This document shows, piece by piece, positions 44,041-52,040 of a stretch of DNA of 60,844 nt. The stretch comes from a virus: positions 1-60,844 of the IMG/VR virus record IMGVR_UViG_3300025687_006674; one strand, given 5' to 3'. Position numbers and translations under genes: made by a program. The notes beneath the pieces are model-generated. The model was given only the letters and a program-made list of their open reading frames with translations, was not told the origin of the DNA and searched no databases. Position 1 is the stretch's first letter, and each line of letters begins with the position of its first letter.

Positions 44041-45318
44041 TTATTCGGCAGGACCAATACCTAAACCATCTAAGAAATCGTCTAAATCAAAACCTTCATC
44101 CTCATCGTCATCTCTAAACTGACCCATTGATTCTTCGTATTCCTCGTCTTTAATTTCTTGTATGATTTCATCAACCATGGCTCTAACCGCCTTTTTACCA
44201 TCTTCACTACCTGAAAGTATTTCTTTAGCTAATTCAAAGAATTGTTCAGTACTTAATGCTGAGAAACGAGAGAATAAATAGTTTTGAATTACTCTCATAT
44301 CATCTTCAAATAACTCATCAGGATATACCTCTAAGAATTTTTCCCAAATAACAGGACCTAATCTTAAATCCCATATTTCGTATGGTAAGGTATCTTGTGA
44401 TGCCATAACCATTTCAGCTTGTTTTGGGTCATCAGGTAATCCGTGAGTTCCCATAATCTCATATACACCTTTTAATAACTCATGTATTAATACAGGGAAG
44501 AACATACCCTTAGCTTTAATTGTCGGTGGGTCTGTACTATCATCAATCTCTTCTGAACCTGCAACACCTTGACCTGAATCGGCCATCATTTGTGCAGCCT
44601 CATCGGGCATAACCCAATAAATTAAATCATTGATTGACATTAACACACCATATAAGTTTAATAATTCAGGATTCAAACGGTTTAATTCTTCTTCAACTAA
44701 ATTAAACATGTAGTGACCTTTTTTAGACGCACCTTGTATAAGTGAATTAATAAATCTTCTTTTGGCTTTCTCCATATCAAACTTATCGAATGCAGCCATG
44801 AAGTTGTCCAAATCTTCTTCAGCCTCATCTTCACTCACTCCAAACATTTGTTCAATATCTTCTGAAGATGGTTCTTCTGATTGTTTTCTCATTTTTGATG
44901 TATCCATTTGTGATGGAGAACCTATTAGTTCAACATCAAATAGGAAACTACCCTCAGGAATAGACATTTCTTTTTTAACTAAATCTACTGCTAAATTTTC
45001 CAAATACTCCTCATTACCATTTTCAATGGACTTTACCTTTTGTACTGCTTGCATCAACATCATTTGAAGTTGCATAAAAGCATTTTGACCTGACACATTT
45101 GTTAAACCAGTATATTGTTTGACTTTATTAACAACATCTTTAAATCTTTTAGATGCAATCAACTCCTCAAATCTATCTTCACCTTCCTGTTCAGGAAATG
45201 CGGGTGAATCAGATAAAGGTGTTTCTCCTTTTTCTATTTTACTCTGTATGTCTGGTGCCATTCTTTCAGGACTGTCACCATAACTAATTGGTGCTTCTTT
45301 AAGATTTTTTTTCATCAC
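44041..45318 (-). CDS. Hypothetical virion-operon protein upstream of terL
   Basis: 425 residues. N-terminal M-M-K-K-N-L-K-E-A-P-I-S; a helical middle (G-L-T-N-V-S-G-Q-N-A-F-M-Q-L-Q) and an acidic end (D-D-D-E-D-E-G-F-D-L-D-D-F-L-D). Most of the protein is predicted helical and acidic. It overlaps the 45299 gene by 20 bp. Its place next to terL could mark a small-terminase or head-core component, but it is much larger than known small terminases and no such motif is seen. Confidence 0.7.
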   Translation of the reverse strand: MMKKNLKEAPISYGDSPERMAPDIQSKIEKGETPLSDSPAFPEQEGEDRFEELIASKRFKDVVNKVKQYTGLTNVSGQNAFMQLQMMLMQAVQKVKSIENGNEEYLENLAVDLVKKEMSIPEGSFLFDVELIGSPSQMDTSKMRKQSEEPSSEDIEQMFGVSEDEAEEDLDNFMAAFDKFDMEKAKRRFINSLIQGASKKGHYMFNLVEEELNRLNPELLNLYGVLMSINDLIYWVMPDEAAQMMADSGQGVAGSEEIDDSTDPPTIKAKGMFFPVLIHELLKGVYEIMGTHGLPDDPKQAEMVMASQDTLPYEIWDLRLGPVIWEKFLEVYPDELFEDDMRVIQNYLFSRFSALSTEQFFELAKEILSGSEDGKKAVRAMVDEIIQEIKDEEYEESMGQFRDDDEDEGFDLDDFLDGLGIGPAE

Positions 45319-46144
45319 TAAATGTTATATCTAAATTATCAAACTTTAAAAATGATGGTAATTGCATCGCGAATGTTTCATCATCTTTTTTAGCCTTTGG
45401 TGCTGGTTTGTGTTTTGGTTGGTTCCATCTTTTTTTACCAGGATTTTCTTTAGTACCTGGTTTTACCTTTGGTGGTGCTTCCTTTGTACCCGGACCCTGT
45501 TCTACTAAATTCAATAAATCTTTCTTTGTCATACTTGGTGTAATGTGTTTTTGAACTAACTTAATCAACGACTCTTCAATCATCTTTACATTACGAATAT
45601 AACTTTCTTTTTTTGTTTTTTCAACTTTTTTTGGTAAACCCTTATGTTTAGTACCTGCGAAGTCTTCTAATTCTTTTTCAGTCATACTATCAACCATATC
45701 TAAAACTGCTTTAGAAACTTCACTTTTAGGAGTTTCACCTCTTTTTACCGATAGTGCTAAACCCATAATTTTTTGTTGTTGTTTAGAAACTGATTTTTCT
45801 TCAATTTCACCCTCATCCATACCGTCTTGGTAATTACCCATACCATCATTAGTACTTGGACCTACTTGTTTTGGGTCTTGTGTTTGTTGACCTTTGTAGG
45901 GTTTTAAGGGAGCAACATCATCTTCAGAAACTTCACCTTCTTCGGATACTTGTACATTAGCTCCTGTTTTTGCAATATCAGCAATTTTACTTGGTTCAGT
46001 ATCTTTAGGTACAGTAACAGTACCCTGTTCTTTAATAATTCTTTTATAAAGAATATTAATTTGGCCTTCATTTAAATTACGAAGGGTTTCAAACGCAAAA
46101 CCCTCTTTCATCAATTTTATTACTCTTATATCATTAGTTTTCAT
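45299..46144 (-). CDS. Hypothetical protein, basic C-terminus
   Basis: 281 residues. N-terminal ~45 residues form helices (L-M-K-E-G-F-A-F-E-T-L-R-N-L-N-E-G) that end with a Glu-containing site before a flexible region. The C-terminal part is rich in K, P and G. Internal head protein is possible. It overlaps both neighbours, so it is certainly part of the same transcript. Confidence 0.65.
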   Translation of the reverse strand: MKTNDIRVIKLMKEGFAFETLRNLNEGQINILYKRIIKEQGTVTVPKDTEPSKIADIAKTGANVQVSEEGEVSEDDVAPLKPYKGQQTQDPKQVGPSTNDGMGNYQDGMDEGEIEEKSVSKQQQKIMGLALSVKRGETPKSEVSKAVLDMVDSMTEKELEDFAGTKHKGLPKKVEKTKKESYIRNVKMIEESLIKLVQKHITPSMTKKDLLNLVEQGPGTKEAPPKVKPGTKENPGKKRWNQPKHKPAPKAKKDDETFAMQLPSFLKFDNLDITFSDEKKS

Positions 46145-46542
46145 TCTACTAAACTTTTATCCCATTTGAGAATTATATCTCTTTCATATAATTTATCTGC
46201 AACTGATTTTTCACTTTCCCCGTAATGAAAAACCAAACGGGTATATTTTTTGTCAGTTACGGCTTCGCTGTCAGAATCTTCCCATCCGAGAGCAATAACT
46301 CCTTCAACAGAGTCAAACACTGAAAAGAAATCAGAATTTTGAATTAAGTTTAACTCTATACCTGAGTTTTTCAAAACTCCCACCTTTTCTATAAAATTAA
46401 TATGGGGTGGTGTTGGTCTCCCTGAAGCTGGTTCAACGTCCCAATCATCACCCCATACATCTTCTTGTGTGGAGAAGATAAATTCGTATACGTTATCTCC
46501 CTTGAAATTAGGTCCGAGTTCGTTAACGTAAATTAGTTTCAT
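46141..46542 (-). CDS. Hypothetical 133-residue protein
   Basis: A single alpha/beta domain starting M-K-L-I-Y-V-N-E-L-G-P-N, with V-W-G-D-D-W-D-V-E-P-A-S-G-R-P-T-P-P. Similar proteins occur in the head operons of T4-like jumbo phages, function unknown. Overlaps by 4 bp on each side. Confidence 0.65.
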   Translation of the reverse strand: MKLIYVNELGPNFKGDNVYEFIFSTQEDVWGDDWDVEPASGRPTPPHINFIEKVGVLKNSGIELNLIQNSDFFSVFDSVEGVIALGWEDSDSEAVTDKKYTRLVFHYGESEKSVADKLYERDIILKWDKSLVE

Positions 46543-47939
46543 AGGATTTTACCATTAGAAGAAACTTTAATTGTTTTTCCATCAGCTTCAAAAACCAAAT
46601 TACCTTTGTTTGTTTTTCCGATGAACTTAACAGTGTTGTGTTCTTTAATGATAAAATCTGAAGTTAATTCTTGTTCTACTGATTCTGAAAGATTTTTGAT
46701 TTCTTTTCTTACCAAAGAATTCTTAACTCTTTCAGTGATGTATTTTTTTACATCTCTATCTTTATTGATTTTTTGTTCTTCTTCAGAAACTACAAAGTAT
46801 TTTGATAATACCTTTTCAATTTTTGATTCTGAAAAAATTTCATCCATTGTTTGTTCATATGGTTTCTTTTCTAAACCATCCTCATCAGAATTGTTTGAAT
46901 ACACACCGATAACTTTTGATATCATATCATCAAACTTACTTCTTTCGCTGTGGTCTTCTGTTTCATAACCACCACGTTCGAAGTGACTTTTTTCACCGTT
47001 ACCTAAATCCATGTCGTCATAGAAGTATTCTTTCATTTCACCCATTTCAGGTTCAACGTCTGATTCAATGTCCATATCTAAGTCCATCATTTCGTCATCA
47101 GCTTCTACATCGATGTCCGCTTCGTCATCAACACCATAGTCGATTTCGTCTTCATCTTCTTCAAACTTAGCCATAATATCATCGTAATCTTCTTCAGTAA
47201 GTTTTGATAAATCCAAGGCAGATAAAACTGAATTTAAAACATACTTAATATTTTCTGATGATAATCCTTGTGCAGATTCAAAAGTTCTTAATTTTTGACC
47301 TAACTTTCCTGTTAATTTTTGAATGGTTTTAAATGACAATTCTTCATCGTCACCTTCAGGTGCTTCCATGTCCATATCTAAGTCCATTTCTTCACCACCT
47401 TCAGGAGTTTCCATACCCATATCTAAGTCTAATTCTTCACCACCTTCAGGAGCTGCGTCCATACTCATATCCATACTCATATCTTCACCACCCTCAGGTG
47501 ATGCGTCAGGAGCAGGTGCAGGTACATCCATTTCAACAGAAGCGTCAACTTCAGGTTCTGCTGGTTTTGGTGTTTTCAAAACAAATTTCTTTTGTTCACC
47601 AATAAGGTTAATACCTTCAACATTTTCATGAAGTCTATTTAATTCACCAGCAATCAAATTGATTTTCTTCATTGCTTGTGAATATGAATTATGATACTTT
47701 CTGTTTTTCATTGGGTCAATGTAGTCTAATTCTGACTCATTGATACCACTTTTAACTATGTATCCTGATTTTTCTTTTACGATTCCGTAATAGTTTCCAT
47801 CAGCTAATTGAATAGTGTACTCTGATGAAGATGATTCGTTAAGATTAGAAGATTGACCATATTTGGCTATTTCCATTATACGTCTTAATTTATCTGAACC
47901 TTCTAATTTTTCACTTCCGATAGGTCTTAAATCTGCCAT
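46539..47939 (-). CDS. Acidic repeat protein, possible head-core protein
   Basis: 466 residues. A leader-like start (M-A-D-L-R-P-I-G-S-E-K-L-E-G) and helical region precede a strongly acidic middle with imperfect repeats of E-G-G-E-E-[LM]-D-L-D-M. The C-terminal third is helical and more basic. Composition parallels the gp22-like scaffold at 35614, so a second core protein or capsid-internal protein is plausible. No direct similarity is visible. Confidence 0.65.
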   Translation of the reverse strand: MADLRPIGSEKLEGSDKLRRIMEIAKYGQSSNLNESSSSEYTIQLADGNYYGIVKEKSGYIVKSGINESELDYIDPMKNRKYHNSYSQAMKKINLIAGELNRLHENVEGINLIGEQKKFVLKTPKPAEPEVDASVEMDVPAPAPDASPEGGEDMSMDMSMDAAPEGGEELDLDMGMETPEGGEEMDLDMDMEAPEGDDEELSFKTIQKLTGKLGQKLRTFESAQGLSSENIKYVLNSVLSALDLSKLTEEDYDDIMAKFEEDEDEIDYGVDDEADIDVEADDEMMDLDMDIESDVEPEMGEMKEYFYDDMDLGNGEKSHFERGGYETEDHSERSKFDDMISKVIGVYSNNSDEDGLEKKPYEQTMDEIFSESKIEKVLSKYFVVSEEEQKINKDRDVKKYITERVKNSLVRKEIKNLSESVEQELTSDFIIKEHNTVKFIGKTNKGNLVFEADGKTIKVSSNGKIL

Positions 47940-47961
47940 TTTATTTTTTATTTAATTTTTT

Positions 47962-48135
47962 TTAATTGTTTAAACCGTTAAAACCACCTAACGTAACTGC
48001 ATTACATTGTTGAGCTCCAACATCTTGATTATCTCCGTCCGTAAATATCGGATGTGGAGGTGTTACCGTATCACCACTTGCATTCCATGGTATTTCATAC
48101 GCATAATAATTGTCTGTACATCCAGTGATTGCCAT
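47962..48135 (-). CDS. Small virion-operon protein (57 residues)
   Basis: From ATG at complement 48133-48135 to TAA at 47962-47964. It reads M-A-I-T-G-C-T-D-N-Y-Y-A-Y and ends G-G-F-N-G-L-N-N. It has two cysteines and is Gly/Asn/Thr-rich, with no membrane helix. A late-type motif 14 nt upstream and a snug fit between neighbours support a real gene. Function unknown. Confidence 0.65.
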   Translation of the reverse strand: MAITGCTDNYYAYEIPWNASGDTVTPPHPIFTDGDNQDVGAQQCNAVTLGGFNGLNN

Positions 48136-48149
48136 AACTATTTTTTATT

Positions 48150-48157
48150 AATAAATA
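48150..48157 (-). promoter_or_regulatory. Candidate late promoter TATTTATT
   Basis: TATTTATT on the minus strand, 14 nt before the 57-residue gene. Confidence 0.5.
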
Positions 48158-48204
48158 TACGAATTATTGTGTTTTTCCAAATTTCTTTATATTTAAGATA
48201 TTTC

Positions 48205-48963
48205 TTAAATGATTTCTTCTCCTTCTAAGGATAGGCGTTTATCCATAATCTCATTTTGGAAGTCAAAAAGTTTCTGAATATATCCATTTCTTCTTAAGAA
48301 CTTAAACACTAAATTCTCATATGAATATTCACCATCTTTTTCTAAACCACAACTCCTATATTTCTTAAGTTTGTCTTTTACTTTATCGATTTTAGATATT
48401 GCAATATCTAAGTCTTCATCACCTTCTTCAACATCTTCAATAACCAAATCTATAATATCTTTCCATTGGTCGACTTTTCCTTTTAATTTGTTTTCATCAA
48501 TGGTTACCTCTTCAGGTGATGGTTCTTTAATCCACTCATTATACATAACAGAATAAACACCTGTCGATATATGAGGTTCATTGGTATCTTGAACATATAA
48601 TTCAACATCGTATCCCTTTACGGTAATATCGTGTGTTGAATTAAATAAAGTTTTTTTGATTTTAAATAATTCTTGGACTAATTCTTTTTTTTCACCTGAT
48701 TCGTTAAAATCATACATGATATGTAAATCAACATCAGAAAATTCTGACCAATTATAGTTTGCTAGTGACCCTGTCATTGTCACATCTTGTACGAAAATTT
48801 CCAAACCCAAAAAGTTCACAAACTCAAATGCAATCTCCATCAATCTCATTCTGATGTCTTCTTTCATTTTCGCATCAGATGGATTTTCGGGATTGTCCCA
48901 TATTTTTGGATTGAGTTCGTCTTTAACGTAAAAACTCTTAATTATTTTATCGAAATTTTCCAT
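48205..48963 (-). CDS. Nucleotidyltransferase-fold protein
   Basis: 252 residues. M-T-G-S-L-A-N-Y-N-W-S-E-F-S-D-V-D-L-H-I carries the G-S and D-x-D metal motif of the Pol-beta-like nucleotidyltransferase superfamily, with the third carboxylate probably in V-E-L-Y-V. Such proteins in jumbo phages are often annotated as predicted nucleotidyltransferases; targets are unknown and may include tRNA ends or proteins. Placed at the head of the virion operon. Confidence 0.75.
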   Translation of the reverse strand: MENFDKIIKSFYVKDELNPKIWDNPENPSDAKMKEDIRMRLMEIAFEFVNFLGLEIFVQDVTMTGSLANYNWSEFSDVDLHIMYDFNESGEKKELVQELFKIKKTLFNSTHDITVKGYDVELYVQDTNEPHISTGVYSVMYNEWIKEPSPEEVTIDENKLKGKVDQWKDIIDLVIEDVEEGDEDLDIAISKIDKVKDKLKKYRSCGLEKDGEYSYENLVFKFLRRNGYIQKLFDFQNEIMDKRLSLEGEEII

Positions 48964-48968
48964 TACTA

Positions 48969-48976
48969 TATAAATA
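48969..48976 (-). promoter_or_regulatory. Candidate late promoter TATTTATA
   Basis: TATTTATA on the minus strand, 5 nt before the nucleotidyltransferase start, like the near-leaderless site at 23966. Confidence 0.45.
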
Positions 48977-48986
48977 GTATAGAATA

Positions 48987-49235
48987 TTACTTTGTTATTT
49001 TTTTAAATTTGTATTTCTTAGATATCTCTTTGTTAAAGAAACTTCCCTGAGATTCTGCCATTCTAAATTTTGTATATGTGGAATGTGGAACTTCTTCATA
49101 AAGATATTCAGCACCGTTTTTAAATGTAACGGTTAATGTTTTTTCACCTGTATCATAAACGGTTTTAGTAAGATTACTAGATTCAATCTCATTGATAATT
49201 TGTTTACCTTCGATTTTTTCACTTTTTACTGCCAT
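48987..49235 (-). CDS. KTSC-domain protein
   Basis: 82 residues. Residues ~20-80 match the KTSC domain: T-L-T-V-T-F-K-N-G-A-E-Y-L-Y-E-E-V-P, then A-E-S-Q-G-S-F-F-N-K-E-I-S-K-K-Y. KTSC domains are small beta modules found alone or next to nucleic acid-related enzymes; the function is unresolved. It precedes the head operon. Confidence 0.82.
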   Translation of the reverse strand: MAVKSEKIEGKQIINEIESSNLTKTVYDTGEKTLTVTFKNGAEYLYEEVPHSTYTKFRMAESQGSFFNKEISKKYKFKKITK

Positions 49236-49278
49236 AACTGTACTTTTTTATTAAGTATAATAAATGTGTTAAAATAAA

Positions 49279-49303
49279 AAACCCCTCTTTTTGGGAGGGG
49301 TTT
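49279..49303 (-). terminator. Terminator for the UVR protein gene
   Basis: AAACCCCTC/GAGGGGTTT stem with 7-base loop, followed by a T run on the minus strand. Confidence 0.85.
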
Positions 49304-49308
49304 GTTAA

Positions 49309-49758
49309 TTAACCTTTTAACTTACTTATTTGGTCTCGTAGTTTAATAGCTTCTTCAAAGTTCTGTTCTTCAATCGCACTATTAAGTTTATTTTGTAACT
49401 CAACAATTTTGTCTTGATTTTCTTCTATCTTTTTAATTTGGTCTCTGAGTTCCGCAGCTCTTTCAAAGTTTTGTTCTTCAACGCAACGGTCAAGTTCTCT
49501 TTTTAGAGAATCAACTTCATTAGATGACGATTTTCTTTTTTGTGTGAAGTTTGGTTCCCCTCCGTATGTTCTTACAATACTGGTAACTGAAAACATTCCG
49601 TCTTCTGAAACAAAACTTTCTTTATGCCAATCACCATTTTCATCGGTACCCTTTTCAGAGTTTGTTTTTCCTTTTACGAAAAAGGGTTGATTAAACATTG
49701 AGTCCATGTCGTTGAACATGTTAAATAGGTCATTAAAATTTCTTCTTTTTCCAAACAT
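49309..49758 (-). CDS. Double UVR-motif protein, McsA-like partner candidate
   Basis: 149 residues. The N-terminal ~75 residues are Phe/Asn/Met-rich (F-N-D-L-F-N-M-F-N-D-M-D). Two UVR motifs follow: L-D-R-C-V-E-E-Q-N-F-E-R-A-A-E-L-R-D (about 84-113) and L-N-S-A-I-E-E-Q-N-F-E-E-A-I-K-L-R-D (about 119-148). UVR motifs occur in UvrB/UvrC, in the ClpC middle region, and in the ClpC activator McsA. The next gene, read divergently, is a ClpC-like ATPase with its own UVR segment. No zinc-finger cysteines of McsA are present. An adaptor role is inferred. Confidence 0.75.
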   Translation of the reverse strand: MFGKRRNFNDLFNMFNDMDSMFNQPFFVKGKTNSEKGTDENGDWHKESFVSEDGMFSVTSIVRTYGGEPNFTQKRKSSSNEVDSLKRELDRCVEEQNFERAAELRDQIKKIEENQDKIVELQNKLNSAIEEQNFEEAIKLRDQISKLKG

Positions 49759-49854
49759 AGTTTTTTTATTTAAAAATAGTTTATTATATTTGTAATGTTT
49801 ATTTGTTCACACTATTTCGAAAAGTGTGCCATTATTAATAATAAATATAATAAA

Positions 49855-49867
49855 TGACAAAATGTCA
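49855..49867. promoter_or_regulatory. Possible operator (inverted repeat)
   Basis: TGACA AAA TGTCA, with further TGACA copies near 49886 and 49894 that reach the -33 box. A second imperfect palindrome, CACACT...AGTGTG, lies near 49808-49828. A regulator cannot be named. Confidence 0.35.
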
Positions 49868-49902
49868 GTAGTAGAAAAAAATGTATGACAATTTGACAAA
49901 TA

Positions 49903-49933
49903 TTGAATTATACCACAATTTTTGTTACCTTTG
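49903..49933 (+). promoter_or_regulatory. Bacteroidota-type promoter of clpC-like gene
   Basis: TTG at 49903-49905, 20-bp spacer, TACCTTTG at 49926-49933, 26 nt before ATG 49960. Inverted repeats just upstream (TGACA-AAA-TGTCA at 49855-49867) may be an operator. Confidence 0.75.
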
Positions 49934-49959
49934 TAAAGTAAAACTTTAATAGAAAGAAT

Positions 49960-51978
49960 ATGATTGAAGAAGTAGACCCAAATGAAAAAGGAGGACGTAA
50001 AGGAAGACCTGAAGTAACTACAACAGGAACTCCCGTACTTGATAATTTCTCCAGAGATTTAATTAAACTCGCAGAGCAGGGAAAATTAGACCCTGTTATT
50101 GGTCGAGACCGCGAAATTTCTCGCATTGCTCAGATTCTTTCACGTAGAAAGAAAAATAACCCAATCATCATTGGTGAACCTGGATGTGGTAAAACCGCAA
50201 TCGTTGAAGGTTTGGCTATGAAGATTTTTAATGGTGACTGTCCAACCAATCTATCAGATAAACGTATCGTATCTTTGGATATGACCTCTATTGTTGCTGG
50301 CACAAAGTATCGTGGACAGTTTGAAGAACGTCTAAAAGTGATTTTGGATGAGCTTCACGATAATCCTGATATCATCGTTTTTATTGATGAGATTCATACC
50401 ATTATAGGTGCAGGTAATTCATCGGGTTCGTTGGATGCATCAAACATCTTCAAACCCGCACTTGCTCGTGGTGAACTCCAATGTATCGGAGCGACCACAT
50501 TGGATGAGTATCGTGAGAACATCGAAAAGGATGGTGCATTGGAACGTAGATTCCAAAAGGTTATGGTAGACGGTGCAACACCTGAGGAAACCTTAGAGAT
50601 TCTTAAGAGGTTAAAACCATTCTACGAGAAACATCACAAAGTAAACTACACCGACGCTGCGTTAGATGCTTGTGTTACTTTAGCTGGTCGTTACATCACA
50701 GACCGTGAATTTCCCGATAAGGCGATTGACGTATTAGATGAAGTTGGAGCGAAAAGTCAAATTAATGTACAACTACCTGAAATTATCGAAGATTTGAAGG
50801 CTGAGGCTTCTCAAATCAAAGAAGACAAGATTAAGGTAGTTAAACAACAAAAGTATGAGGAGGCTGCTCAACTACGTGACCGTGAAAAGAAACTTCTAAA
50901 GAAACTCGAAGATGAAAAGAAGAAGTTTGAGGAAGAACAAAACACAAACCGTAGAGACGTTACTGAGGATATGGTGTACGAAGTGGTATCGACCATGACA
51001 AAAATTCCAGTATCCAAACTCAACACCGATGAAGTTGAGTCTCTATTAAACTTGGAAAATAGTCTTAATCAGTCGGTTATTGGTCAGAAAGAGGCTGTAA
51101 CAAAGATTTCAAAGGCAATCCGTAGAAATCGTGTGGGTATCAAAGACCCAAACCGTCCAATCGGCTCATTTATCTTCTTGGGTTCAACGGGTATCGGTAA
51201 AACACACTTAGCTAAACGTCTCGCAGAAGAAATCTTCGGAGATGAAGAAGCACTAATCCGTGTGGATATGTCTGAATACCAAGAAAAGTACTCAATGAGT
51301 AGATTGATTGGTTCCCCTCCAGGATATGTGGGTTACAACGAAGGTGGACAGCTAACAGAAGCAGTGAAAAACAAACCTTACTCAGTGGTATTGTTCGATG
51401 AGATTGAAAAGGCAAACAAAGACATCTTCTCACTCTTACTACAACTGTTAGACGATGGTCACCTTACCGATAGTTTTGGTAGAAAAATTAACTTCAGAAA
51501 CTGTTTGATTATCATGACATCAAACTTAGGAGTTAAGAAACTTCAAGACTTCGGAACAGGAATCGGATTTGACACCACAACAAAAATGTCAAAAGACGAA
51601 GAACTTAAAAAGGTATTGTTGGAGAAAGAACTTAAAAACTTCTTCACCCCTGAGTTCCTAAATCGTGTTGACGAAGTGGTAGTGTTTAATCCTCTTAAAG
51701 AACTACAAGTTCAACAAATTGTTGAAATCGAGGTAACTAAACTTTTAAAGAGAATTCAAAAAATTGGTTATGACATCACAATCACCAAAGGTGTTAAAGA
51801 TTTTATCTCCAAAGTTGGATTTGATGAAAAGTTTGGAGCACGTCCTATCAAACGAGCAATTCAAGAAAAACTTGAGGACCTCATCTCTGAAGAGATTCTT
51901 AAAAAGAATATAATAATGGGTAAGAAATACTCCCTTCAGATGAAAGGACAAGAAGAAATCATTGTTAAGGGGAAATAA
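49960..51978 (+). CDS. ClpC-like AAA+ unfoldase lacking the N-terminal Clp_N domain
   Basis: 672 residues. Two AAA+ modules: Walker A1 G-E-P-G-C-G-K-T (72-79) and Walker A2 G-S-T-G-I-G-K-T (408-415), with both Walker B sites. A UVR-like middle segment ([13 protein letters not shown]) lies near 290-305, as in ClpC, not the long ClpB middle domain. Ile-Gly-Phe at 535-537 matches the loop that docks on ClpP. The ~140-residue Clp_N substrate domain is replaced by a 25-residue charged leader. It is host-derived in appearance, with many CGT and ACC codons unlike nearby genes. It would unfold proteins for host ClpP. Confidence 0.93.
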   Translation: MIEEVDPNEKGGRKGRPEVTTTGTPVLDNFSRDLIKLAEQGKLDPVIGRDREISRIAQILSRRKKNNPIIIGEPGCGKTAIVEGLAMKIFNGDCPTNLSDKRIVSLDMTSIVAGTKYRGQFEERLKVILDELHDNPDIIVFIDEIHTIIGAGNSSGSLDASNIFKPALARGELQCIGATTLDEYRENIEKDGALERRFQKVMVDGATPEETLEILKRLKPFYEKHHKVNYTDAALDACVTLAGRYITDREFPDKAIDVLDEVGAKSQINVQLPEIIEDLKAEASQIKEDKIKVVKQQKYEEAAQLRDREKKLLKKLEDEKKKFEEEQNTNRRDVTEDMVYEVVSTMTKIPVSKLNTDEVESLLNLENSLNQSVIGQKEAVTKISKAIRRNRVGIKDPNRPIGSFIFLGSTGIGKTHLAKRLAEEIFGDEEALIRVDMSEYQEKYSMSRLIGSPPGYVGYNEGGQLTEAVKNKPYSVVLFDEIEKANKDIFSLLLQLLDDGHLTDSFGRKINFRNCLIIMTSNLGVKKLQDFGTGIGFDTTTKMSKDEELKKVLLEKELKNFFTPEFLNRVDEVVVFNPLKELQVQQIVEIEVTKLLKRIQKIGYDITITKGVKDFISKVGFDEKFGARPIKRAIQEKLEDLISEEILKKNIIMGKKYSLQMKGQEEIIVKGK

Positions 51979-51986
51979 TTCCCCTT
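51967..51986 (+). terminator. Weak hairpin over the clpC-like stop codon
   Basis: AAGGGGAA/TTCCCCTT with ATAA loop. There is no U tract after it, so termination would be partial at most. Confidence 0.35.
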
Positions 51987-51991
51987 GACAT

Positions 51992-52022
51992 TTGGTGAAT
52001 TAAAATATTTGTTTTATATTTG
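51992..52022 (+). promoter_or_regulatory. Bacteroidota-type promoter of M20 peptidase gene
   Basis: TTG at 51992-51994 (preceded by T), 20-bp spacer, TATATTTG at 52015-52022, 18 nt before ATG 52041. A full match to consensus. Confidence 0.88.
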
Positions 52023-52040
52023 TAGTTCAAATTAACAGAC

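Noticed and set aside
44041-45318. Small terminase subunit
   Set aside because: Next to terL, but more than twice the expected size and without a recognisable DNA-binding start.
47323-47631. Plus-strand Ser/Pro-rich frames
   Set aside because: Antisense of the acidic repeats in the 46539-47939 gene.
49785-49792. TATATTTG as a separate promoter
   Set aside because: No TTG at 19-21 bp upstream and no gene to drive in the plus direction before the real clpC promoter.
49960-51978. Assignment as the disaggregase ClpB
   Set aside because: The long ClpB middle domain is absent, a UVR segment takes its place, and an IGF ClpP loop is present.
51967-51986. Strong terminator after the clpC-like gene
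   Set aside because: The hairpin is good but lacks a U tract, so it is listed only as weak.
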